Assembly: GCA_024734495.1 (NCBI GenBank)
Contig: JALMQS010000137.1
Span: 1,288,079 to 1,352,078 of the forward strand
Reading direction: 5' to 3'
DNA from: Forficula auricularia
Taxonomy: Eukaryota > Arthropoda > Insecta > Dermaptera > Forficulidae
DNA length: 64,000 nt
The notes below the pieces were generated by a model, which searched no databases, had not been told where the DNA came from, and was given only the letters and a program-made list of their open reading frames with translations. Shown here one piece after another: positions 1 through 8,792 of this stretch. Both the position numbers and the translations under genes were made by a program. Each line of letters begins with the position of its first letter. Positions within the stretch are counted from its first letter, which is position 1.

Positions 1-434
1 CTAAGTATTTAATGCTAAGGATTTGATTATGGAGGCATTTTGTAGAAAATTAAAAAACTATGTATGAATGTATGGACTTGATAGAGATTGATAATTTAAT
101 CGGCCTTCAAAGGGATAAATCATGCTTGATGACTTTTATAGATGTAGGGATTGAAACCCTGAAACACCACATAAACCATTAACTTAAGTAAGAGTAAATA
201 AAGCGATTTTAAAAATAAATGTTTAATCACTATTTTTCTTTTTATTATTTTTATAAGTGGGTTCTAAGCACATTATTTATTTTTCCCCCATTGATTTCAT
301 ATTCGCCATAGCAGTGAAGTTAATGTACACATTTTCCGGATAATATGGGTACTGTTTATATTTTATTGTTTACAATCTACTTTTACCTCAGTTTTAAGCG
401 AAGGTATACATTTCCCGGTCAATACGCACATTTA
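1..434. other. AT-rich spacer, no gene seen
   Basis: I see no convincing exon, repeat terminus or RNA gene here. The sequence is AT-rich with scattered stops in all frames. Confidence 0.5.
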
Positions 435-881
435 GCGTAACATATATAAAACGAGTATAAAATGTATATATAATTTATTTGTTAGGTACTATTGTTTCGT
501 AGGTTTGACTTTCATCATCAGTCTTTTTAATTAGAAATATTTTATCTGTTATTTCTCATGGGTTCAAATACCCGATTGGATATAGGTAAATTCGTTTTGT
601 CGTAATTAGTAAACAGGTCACTCAGGAGCAAAAGCAATTTACCTAAATCCAATTTAAACCCATGAGAAATAACAAATAAAATATTTCTAATTAAAATCTA
701 GGAGAATGAAGGTCAAACGTTCGAAACTATAGTCTCTAACAAATAAATTATACAATTAATGTACATATTTTACTCGTTATATATACCTATATATGTATAT
801 ATTTATTTCCATCAAGCAGAGGACAACCTCTTTGAGATCTTTACTCTGGGCAAAACACAATATTTTCAATTAAATAACTCA
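435..881. mobile_element. Hammerhead inverted-repeat element, family alpha (decayed)
   Basis: Two arms (about 435-560 and 640-790) are imperfect reverse complements. The left arm carries a minus-strand hammerhead-like core: TCATCAG at 515-521 and TTTC at 495-498. The right arm carries the decayed plus-strand equivalent, with GAAACTATAGTC starting at 723 and an eroded CTGATGA. The 3' end (about 810-881, containing GCAGAGGACAACCTCTTTG) is shared with the copies at 29497-31288 and 56940-57474. No clear target duplication was found for this copy. Confidence 0.6.
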
Positions 882-1292
882 CAGACTGAAATTTTGCAAT
901 AAAAGTTGAAATTATAGATGTAGCAATCTTAGAATTTCTAAAGAAAGTCACAAGGGATTTTCATCTACTAAATTCAAACGGCTATGGATAAATTTAATTA
1001 CGTGTCACAAGGGTTGTATTCACCCCTTCTCGAAGTGAACACGAATGCCAAAATAGAAAAAGCAATCCAAGTGTAATAAAAATTATTATTAACAGATCGG
1101 ATTAAGTAGATGACAATCTCTTGTGATTTCAATAGAACTTTTAGATTCTTAGAAATGGGCTATAGAGGTAATTTTTTGCACTATATTAAAATTTTCAGGT
1201 GAAAGAGAGGAAAAAAATTTACTTCAAAAGAATAGATTGTTAATACAAAACCCATAGAATGTTTAATATATATTTAACTAAAATATATACGT
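882..1292. other. AT-rich spacer, nothing recognised
   Basis: No exon-like open frame, terminal repeat or RNA motif could be supported in this stretch. Confidence 0.45.
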
Positions 1293-1580
1293 AGGGAGGC
1301 CAGTGTAGGTCAGTGGTCAGAGTGTCGGGCCGCTGTCCTGAAGTATGTTGGCTCGAGACTGAGCCTCGGTAGATATTTGCAGTCGCCTCCTCTTGGAAAG
1401 CAATGGCAAACTACCAAGAGTATAATTGCCTAGTCAGCCTCTCCAAACTAGCCGTTCGGAACCGGGGTTAAAAATTAGGTCCCGTATATCTGTGTAAAAC
1501 AGCTAATCACACTCATCACAGGTATATGTGGAGAGGTGCCGAAACGTCAGGGAGACCTGATATGGCACTTAAAGAAGAAG
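1293..1580 (+). mobile_element. tRNA-derived SINE, family 1
   Basis: About 285 bp with a tRNA-like head. An A-box-like GGTCAGTGGTCAGAGTGT is followed about 40 bp later by a B-box-like GGCTCGAGACT. The body ends in GGCACTTAAAGAAG. A second copy at 56212-56498 is closely similar over its whole length, which shows a dispersed family. The tRNA-like part does not look like a functional tRNA. Confidence 0.8.
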
Positions 1581-1642
1581 ATATACGTAGGACTATAGGT
1601 ATAAACTCATTGTTGAAGAATAATTATTTTATTATAAAATAG

Positions 1643-1949
1643 ATTAGCGGTCTTTAAACTTTGTTGTGTAATATAACCCGTTCAATAATTAATTTTTGCA
1701 TAAAAGGCCCTAGGAAATTATTATTGGAATTAAAAGTGAAATATTGACAACGTAACATAATAAAATTAGATGGGACTTTGATATTTAATTACACATCATG
1801 TGTTATTACTTAATAGGTACTATTAAACATTAAAATAGACTTGAAATAATTGGATTAAATTAATTTATTTTTTTAAAAAAATTTTGGAATTTGAAGATTG
1901 AACGGGCGGGAAGTCAAGTTTCGAGAAACACAGTTTGAGGATCGCTGAT
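1643..1949. mobile_element. Possible hAT-type MITE
   Basis: The left end (AGCGGTCTTTAAACTTTG) and the reverse complement of the right end (CAGCGATCCTCAAACTGTG) resemble each other and common hAT termini. There is no coding remnant between them, and the flanking 8-mers do not match well, so the call is tentative. Confidence 0.4.
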
Positions 1950-2306
1950 CTAGATATTATAATTAATTTAGACATATAAGTGAAAATTAATTTATTTTGA
2001 AATCAAATTAATATACTTTTCTACTTATCATTCATTATATCTATAAATAAAATACAGTTTTTATTTATTAATTAATGTTTTAATTGAAATAGAACGGTAT
2101 CAAGTAAAGGAAATAAATGATATTGAAATTAAGAGATTATTTGAAAATATGTAATATATTATTTAATTTTTTTTTGTAAACGATTGTAGGTATTATTTAT
2201 GTACAATGAGAAATTTCGATAATGTACAAAGTTAAGATTTTCCAGATGTGAACTAAAGATGAGCCATGGGCAGTCTATTTCGAGACTAAGAAAAATCAAA
2301 ATTGGT

Positions 2307-2732
2307 TTAACATAAAACATCCTCTCGGATATTATTAACACATGAACTAAAGGCTTGAACTTCCTTTGCACACTCCAAAGGTTTACCAGGATTCGTCTTA
2401 TAGCACTCGAGAATTTTTGACTTCATGTCTTGACAAGGCAATTTTTTGATTTGCAAAGCACGCTTAGGAAATGATTTTTCAATTTCTTCGAAAGCCTTGT
2501 TATATTCATTTTCCATATTTTTATGTACCTCGGCATTTTGCTGTTGTAATTGATCCATTCTTTGATTCCAATACTTTTCACTGGAATCTTGCTGTTTGGG
2601 TTGATTTGATTGCTGTTGAGATTTATGAGATCCTTGTAGGCGAGAAGCTACCGATTCTGACAGTTGAATAACTCCGGATGGCGAATCATTATACATAGTA
2701 AATCGCCTATTATTGCCTTGAGAGTTGCCCAT
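2307..2732 (-). CDS. CHCHD3: MICOS complex subunit MIC19 (CHCHD3-like)
   Basis: Uninterrupted frame of 141 codons. It encodes a small protein of the mitochondrial inner-membrane MICOS complex, which shapes cristae. The start MGNSQ fits an N-myristoylation signal, as known for MIC19/MIC25. Residues 18-32 (SPSGVIQLSESVASR) match the conserved N-terminal block of the family. A glutamine-rich, charged, probably helical middle follows. The C-terminus is a CHCH domain with twin CX9C motifs: C100/C110 and C121/C131. The protein is shorter than vertebrate homologues (about 227 aa) because the central coiled coil is reduced. It has a single coding exon. The start was chosen for the Gly-2 motif. A Helitron-like element begins within about 100 bp upstream. 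Confidence is high for the CHCH/MIC19 family and lower for MIC19 versus MIC25. Confidence 0.88.
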   Translation of the reverse strand: MGNSQGNNRRFTMYNDSPSGVIQLSESVASRLQGSHKSQQQSNQPKQQDSSEKYWNQRMDQLQQQNAEVHKNMENEYNKAFEEIEKSFPKRALQIKKLPCQDMKSKILECYKTNPGKPLECAKEVQAFSSCVNNIREDVLC

Positions 2733-2779
2733 TTTTTATTCTGAAAACAATTAGAAATGTTTTAATCAGTTCCTATAAT

Positions 2780-3827
2780 AAATAACCTTAACTGGGTTTG
2801 GAAGTATGGAAGAGAAAAATCAGCGACACGAGCGCCGCTCGATTAAGAGCGGCAAAAATAATAGAAATTAAATGCAAGATTTATATAAATAAAATTAAGG
2901 TTTTGTCTGTACATTGCTCCAAATCACGCCAAATTTTGGTTGCACACGTTTCAAGCAAAGTTATGAACGAAAATACCCTCAACAAAATTCTCGTCTGTCT
3001 GTCTGTATGTTTCCGTGGTTTCCGCGAAAAGTTGCTCACGATTCACGTAAAAACAGCTGAAGGGATTATTATGAAATATCATATTTTCATCAAATATCTT
3101 CTAACTTACGTTTATAGCTATATAACGTTTTGAAATTTTGACCCCAAAAAGGAGTTTGGGGGGACGCACGAATGAAAATTATCAAATAACTCCTAAACAA
3201 TTAACCCTAAGGCAAATTTGATTATAAGCAAAGTTGTAGGGGATGTGATTTCTGACAACTTTTGTTTAAAAAAATTCCCCCAAAAAACCACCCAAAAAGA
3301 GGAGAGGGTGAAAAAATGTAAATTTTTACCCTTGGAGCAAACTCAACCAAATTTTGTATACATAATCTGTGGGTCAGTAGAAGGCTAGAAATGCAAAAAC
3401 TGGGTGCGGGGGTGGAATAAAGTGAGGGGTAGGTTAGGGTATGGGGTGCGGGGGATGGTATGAGGGTCCGGGGAGTGGAATAAGGGTCCGGTGGTGGAAT
3501 GGGGGTGTGGTGAGGGAGTGTGAGTGCAAGGGCTGGTGCGGGGTGGAGTCCAGAAGGCCTAGCGGGGGTGGGTGGGGTCCAGTGGGCTAGGCGGGGGTGT
3601 GGTGTATGGGGGTGGAGTCCGGGATGGGTGGTGGTGCAGGGTTGGTGGAGTGGTGGGTTCAGGTGAGGGTCCAAAGGCGTAGTGGGGTGGTACGGAGGTG
3701 GGGGTGCGAGGTGGAGTGTTGGGGTGGTGGTGTGGGGGCGGAGGTTGGGCTTGGGTGCATGGTTGGGGGGTCCAGGGGCGTGCCCCTGGCTAGCAAGAAG
3801 GCCGCCGAAGGCGGGCCTTGCAGCTAG
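2780..3827 (+). mobile_element. Probable Helitron (3' terminus recognised)
   Basis: The 3' end shows a GC-rich hairpin at 3798-3819 (AAGGCCGCC, loop GAA, then GGCGGGCCTT) followed a few bases later by CTAG at 3824-3827 and then T. This is the hairpin plus CTRR-T signature of Helitrons. The body (about 2900-3390) contains the CTGTCTGTCTGTATG-type text often seen in insect Helitron-like repeats, then a G-rich minisatellite. The 5' end is uncertain. It is probably near 2771-2900. Confidence 0.6.
3405..3780 (+). repeat. G-rich minisatellite inside the Helitron
   Basis: About 375 bp of degenerate short units built from GGGGGTGG, GGGTCC and GTGGAGTCC. The plus strand is extremely G-rich and C-poor, in sharp contrast with the AT-rich surroundings. 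Open frames across it are composition artefacts, not genes. Confidence 0.75.
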
Positions 3828-4526
3828 TTTATTTATAAAATATTATTTCACAAACACATTTGTATTCAATTAAAAAGCTTTATTTCTACATAATAAGATA
3901 TTACTTACTTGATTTTTTTAAAACATTAAGAATACTTTAAGAAAATCATTAATTTTTGCAAAATATTAAGTTTGTGATTACATTATTTAATAGAATTTGT
4001 TGAATTTGTCAAAATATGTAAATAAAACTACAATATAATAGTAAACAAATGTCTATTCCAATGAATATGTTTATTTTTTATTTTATTTAAAATAAGTTTT
4101 ACTTTTTTTTCAGAAGACCGGTCTTTTTATTTTACTTAGAAATAAATATATAATAATTAGCAGACTAACTATCCGTGATATTTGTTTTGTTGATTATTCT
4201 ATTTATTATATATAATATATAATAGTTATTAGAAGCCCTTCTGTAGCTTCATTATTGTTATTTTTCTTTTATATATTTGATCTCTCCTTGAATACTTATG
4301 TATACATTTATTATTGTTTTCTGTTTTTCGATATAGTTTATTTCATATATCTTTTTACAGCTCATTTATTAGTGTTATTGTTTTTCTTATATAAGTACAT
4401 AGTTTTTTCTCTCGTTGAATATTTATACATTTATTTTTGTTAGTTCTATTATATAGGTAGTTTAAAAAAAATAGTAATAATACGGCTCATAATAATATAA
4501 AATATAGGGTTTTAAAAATATATATA
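3828..4526. other. AT-rich spacer, nothing recognised
   Basis: Very AT-rich with T-runs. I see no supported exon or repeat terminus. Confidence 0.45.
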
Positions 4527-4795
4527 TATCGTCGCTGATCTTACAAAACCTCGTAAGTCTTAAATTCATTGTTTGCCAGAAAACAAGAAAAACCATTTTA
4601 AACAACAATACATACAAATACAATACAATATTTATTATTTGTCCGTAGCTCGAAATTAAATTGGATTAGAATAATAATAAGGTTGCAATAGACAGATGCG
4701 TCGTGAAAAGTTGGACAGTATAAACGTACCTATAACACGTGTATTTGATCAAAAATCGGACTTACGAGGTTTTGTAAGATCAGTGGCGATATGGA
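4527..4795. mobile_element. Small DNA transposon (MITE) with ~32 bp TIRs
   Basis: The left end contains GATCTTACAAAACCTCGTAA, and its reverse complement occurs at the right end (TTACGAGGTTTTGTAAGATC, 4762-4781). The ~32 bp terminal inverted repeats enclose about 200 bp of non-coding sequence. The flanks are AT repeats, so the target duplication and superfamily cannot be decided. Confidence 0.65.
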
Positions 4796-5015
4796 TGTGT
4801 AATTAATAACTGTAATGTATTCAGAAATTCCAGGCACTAATGACTTTAGCAGTCGATGCGCCTTTAAACTCTCAATAATAATGATAATATAATAATTAGA
4901 AACAAATTAATTACATATATTAGATTTTAAAAATATGCACTTTTTCGGTTTTATTTATTTGTATAACAAAATTTGAATTTATATAAGATATAATAGTTTT
5001 ATTTTTATTATAGAT

Positions 5016-8000
5016 TTAACTTGATGATGATTCAATAGATACTTCTAATTTATGTAATAAATTAATACAATTCCATAAAATAAAGCAATGAAGAGGATAA
5101 TGATCCATAAGTTTAACTACTCCTCTTTCAAGTATGGGTTTCCAAATCAAATACTCATGTTCATCTGTTTCTATGGGTTTTTGAGAATTCATTGTTGCGG
5201 CACTTGTTGAGGGCAAATGTTGCCAGCTAGCTTGCCACAATTGTGTAACACTATTAATAGATGTTTGATTAGAATTTGTAGTCTGACTTCGTAAACTACG
5301 TTGGATTGGAAGAGAAACATATACACCAATTAATTTCTCAGTTAAATTAAATAGATTAAAGCTTTTCTCAATAGCATCAATTAAAAAAAGATTTTGACTA
5401 TCTGTCTGTGTCAAATATGTACAAACATCAGTTATTTTTGTGAGCAAATAATTAATTGTTTTAGAGCACAGTTGTTTGTGACCCGAAATTTCAAAAATGA
5501 TATTACATTGTTTTTCTAAAATCCTTTGCTAAAATAAAAAAGTACAAAAGTTTATTTGTTGATTTTTAAAATAATACAGTTTTAAACTATTAGTACCTTG
5601 TTCATTCCGGATCTTGTTTCAATAAACATAATTAATTTTTTTATTAAATTAAATGATATATTAATAAAATTATAGTTATCAGAAAAAGAATTAAGTAATT
5701 CTAGAAGTAATTTTATAGCATTTTCTGAAAGTGATCCTTTCCAATTTGATATTATTTGAAAACAATTATTCCCTGTTAATATTTCATATAGATAGTCACA
5801 AAGATGTTCAACTGAACGTGTTAAAATGCATTCTGAATCCGTAAAATGATAGGTATATCTTAGAAATGAAGAATTATTTTCATTATTCAAGTCATTTTCA
5901 TTATTATCGTGGGAATTTTTTTGGGCTAGAGGCGTTGAACTATGAAGAAGTGATTTTATTTGTAAAATTGATTGAATAAATTGAGAATTGTTTTCGAGAA
6001 TTATCGGTTCGTTATTTTCATTAATTTCATCATCATCATCATTAAAGATATCATCGATAGACCCATTTAATGTTGAACATTGTTGTGATACAAATTGTTC
6101 AATTTGAGAAAGAACTCCTTGTTGTTGTATAAATAATTCATTTGTATTATCTATTAATATCTACAAATATTAAAACAATACATTATCAAAAAAAGTGAAT
6201 TTTTATAGTCCAATATATAAAAAATAATTTTTCGAAACTTAAGTAAAAATAATTAAATTAACTAAGATAAAATTATGTTAATAAAAATAATTATTTCACA
6301 GAATTGAAATCTAAAACAAATTTTTAATTTTTACGAATGTTCGTATTCCCGTGTATTTAGTTCAAATGAAATTATTTTTAAAAAAATGTTATTTTGTTAA
6401 TTCGGAACTGCAAAGTCTTCCAATTATAAAGTGAAGCCTAGTTTTAATGGCGCCATTTATTCATATTCAGGGTATCCCGTAAATTTAATTTGTCTCTACC
6501 CCGGGGTCAGATTTTAGCCGGATGCCTCGAGTCGGATTTGAGCCCGGCAAACTTCTGGGGGAAGTAGAGGCCACATCATAAGAACTAAGGGCCAGTTGTA
6601 TATGTCGGTTGGTAAACTCTTTTTAAACGTTGACAAAAACCTTATAATTCACCTGGATGATAGGCACTTTCATCTGATTGGCCATCCCGTCATGCACAAA
6701 GTGAATTCTAAGGTTTTACCCTTTGTCAACTTTTACAAAGACTTTAAAAGCCGACATATAACTTGCCCTAAGAATTGCATAGGAACCCATGCCTGGAAAC
6801 GTCACTGTACCATACCATACCATTTGTATTCATGTCCAATAAATGTTTCAAATTGATCACTCTCTTGTTTCCTTTCCCATCTTCTACCTCTGCTACCACT
6901 TACCCCTGACTTTTCCGGCCATCGGTTCCTATGATGAGTAATTTCCTATAATTTTTAACCCTTATGATGTGCCCTACCTCCCCCAGAAGTTTGTCGCAAC
7001 ATCCTGTATATTAATGGTTATAACTATTAATGTAATAAGTGATGAATTGAGTGGATATTGATGAGTCAGTCCAAAATTCAAAAAAAGAAGATAATTTAAA
7101 ATATCTTTTTATTCGTTGTCGTTTCGGAGGCCAATTCCCTCCTGCTTCATGGTTTTGTAAGGTCAGTGAAGGAAATCCAATGTGACTGGTGTAGTGTTCA
7201 GCATGTGGCTGGCAACCCGGAGGTCTCGGGTTCGATTCTCGGCTATGCCCAGACATTTTTGCAAGTATGGGGCCTGAAAAAAAAATTAAGTGGGAGATAA
7301 ATTTAACCTAATTTATCGCACGGAGAATTTACCACTGCTCGAAGCCCTTAAAAACTTAGTAAATTGAATTGTATCTAACTTTCTGAGATTTGGCTTGTGG
7401 TCCCGGCTTCTTTCCTTTTACTCTGTTCTTTTCACGATGGAAGGGCCATCCCATACAGGCCTTTAGGGGATGCACCTTCTGGTGTATCTCCTTCTCAAAT
7501 CAATATCATTAAAAAAAAAAAAAAAATCTGATGAGAATGAAATACGATATATGTATATTATTGTTACTGCCACTGAGTGAGGAGTCAGAGAGGAATGTCA
7601 CATTGGATTTCCTTCACGGACCTTTCAAATCCCTGAAGAAGGAGGGAATAAGCCTTCGAAACGTCGGTTTATGAATAAAATTTATCTTCTTTTGAATTTT
7701 GGACTGCCTTATCAATCAATATCCACTCAATTCACTCCTAACTTCCTTCTTCAAAAATTACTTCAAACTTTTAAGTCTAGTCCTCACTTGGATACAAAGT
7801 CGAGCGATTGTTTCAGACACGTATAGGAACTGTCTATAGACAATGCGAGGAGTGAACCGCGACCTAATATCGTGTACACCTACTTCCACTTCCACTTTCA
7901 TTTCCAAGTAGAAGACGATAGATTATCTAATGAATTCCAAAGTAATTCCAAATAATTCCAAAGACGGTGTACATCTAATTCCAATCGCGGTTCACTCCTC

Positions 8001-8450
8001 GCGACAATGTATATAGACAAATGGGAGACAAATGTTCTGCGATTTTGTTCCAAAAAGGTGTCTATAGACATGAATTTGTCTCTCGATTGTATCTCGACAT
8101 TGTCTATTATACAGAAATCGAACGACTTTGTATGAAAGTGTGGACTAGGGTTTATTGATGAATTGTTTTTATCTTTTTTAAATTAGAAAACTTTAAAATA
8201 AATAATTTGTACACAGTTTGCTTACAGTATGAGACTTATTTTCTATTCTATTTTGAATAATTAAAATATATTCTTTTAATGAAATATTTTCAGGTTTTGA
8301 TCTTATAATTGATAGCGCACTTGCAATTCGAATATGATTATAAAGATCTTGTACTATTAAAAAAAAATCATTATTAATTTAAAAAAAAAAAAAATACTTA
8401 CTATATTGGTAAAACATTTGATTATTTATATTTTTATAAATTTGTGACAT
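5016..8450 (-). CDS. MEI4: Meiosis-specific protein MEI4
   Basis: Four coding exons with phase-consistent GT-AG junctions: 8402-8450, 8226-8353, 5597-6160 and 5016-5528. They give 417 codons, close to the ~390 aa of mammalian MEI4. MEI4 works with REC114 and IHO1/Mer2-type partners on meiotic chromosome axes to promote SPO11-dependent double-strand breaks. The diagnostic part is the N-terminal helix spanning exons 1-2 (ALSIIRSKPENISLKEY, residues ~31-47). It matches the conserved MEI4 signature that contains the IIRSKP block. The middle of exon 3 is acidic and Asn-rich (a run of D codons near 6040). The C-terminal half is helical and Leu/Ile-rich, as in the family. Intron 2 (6161-8225) has absorbed several transposons. 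The start is the first ATG upstream of the conserved helix. It lies 342 bp from the TIMM13 start in divergent orientation. The family call is firm. Expression is unknown. Confidence 0.82.
6470..7010. mobile_element. DNA element with inverted arms, in MEI4 intron 2
   Basis: The arms at 6548-6585 and 6957-6994 are inverted copies sharing CAAACTTCTGGGGGA and CACATCATAAG. The interior holds a Harbinger-like MITE. No coding remnant is seen, and the superfamily is not determined. Confidence 0.5.
6589..6768. mobile_element. PIF/Harbinger-like palindromic MITE (copy 1)
   Basis: About 180 bp. It starts GGGCCAGTTGTATATGTCGG and ends with the inverted equivalent (CGACATATAACTTGCCC). It is flanked on both sides by TAA (6586-6588 and 6769-6771), the 3-bp duplication typical of PIF/Harbinger. 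The interior carries CATCTGATTGGCCATCCC, which is also present in the copies at 9258, 12251 and 29160. Confidence 0.75.
7035..7740. mobile_element. Hammerhead inverted-repeat element, family gamma
   Basis: The left arm (about 7035-7179) and right arm (about 7594-7740) are inverted copies, sharing AATTTTGGACTG and GGAAATCCAATGTGAC. The right arm has a hammerhead-like layout on the plus strand: CTGAAGA at 7633-7639 (a U-to-A change from CTGATGA), a GGAGGG/CCTTC hairpin, then CGAAACGTCGG. The left arm has the decayed counterpart on the minus strand. A SINE (7180-7525) lies between the arms. Confidence 0.5.
7180..7525 (+). mobile_element. tRNA-derived SINE, family 2, with LINE-B tail
   Basis: The tRNA-like head has an A-box-like TAGTGTTCAGCATGTGG and a B box GGGTTCGATTCTC. 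The 3' ~100 bp (GGCCTTTAGGGGATGCACC and neighbours, ending in poly-A) closely matches the 3' end of LINE B at 33555-33640. This implies that the LINE's reverse transcriptase mobilises the SINE. A 5'-truncated copy is at 59570-59795. Confidence 0.8.
7771..8151. mobile_element. Non-autonomous DNA element with TIRs and inner palindrome
   Basis: The ends TAGTCCTCACTTGGATACAA and, as reverse complement, TAGTCCACACTTTCATACAA define TIRs of about 35 bp, both continuing into AGTCG. Inside, GAGGAGTGAACCGCGA and TCGCGGTTCACTCCTC form a second inverted pair (7849-7865 and 7993-8011). It is non-coding. Confidence 0.6.
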
Positions 8451-8792
8451 ATTTCTTGTTGATTTTAAAATATCTCTTTTAAAGATATTTAAATTAAATG
8501 TTTTATGATAATTCTAATCAAATCAGAAACAAAATACAATTAAATAATGGTATTCTATATTAATTTAAAAAATAAAATGGTCTATTTTTAAAATAACGAT
8601 TATTATTAAAATCAGTTTATAAAAAAACTTTAAAAATAAAATATGAAATTGATTTGATTATTTTTCTTTTATTACCAATCAAAGTATAAAGTCAGCCACA
8701 TTTAAAGTTCTAATAAAGTAACCTATAAATTTTTGTAAAAAACAAAACATAATAAAATTAATCTATTATATATAATTCAATAAAACTATATA
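8451..8792. promoter_or_regulatory. Divergent MEI4/TIMM13 intergenic region
   Basis: Only 342 bp separate the two start codons, so this AT-rich stretch probably carries both promoters. No specific core element can be assigned with confidence. Confidence 0.4.

Noticed and set aside
1530..1570. CCGAAACGTCAGG in SINE family 1 looks like the 3' half of a hammerhead
   Set aside because: No CTGATGA and no stem II hairpin precede it in either copy (here and 56440-56470).
3222..3827. Overlapping long open frames on both strands, Pro/His-rich or Gly/Val-rich
   Set aside because: They are produced by the G-rich minisatellite of the Helitron. No homology or start context.
7180..7260. tRNA-like sequences with A and B boxes (also at 1310, 16200, 45940, 62030)
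   Set aside because: Flanks, bodies and tails show SINEs. Acceptor and anticodon stems do not form, so no tRNA genes are called.
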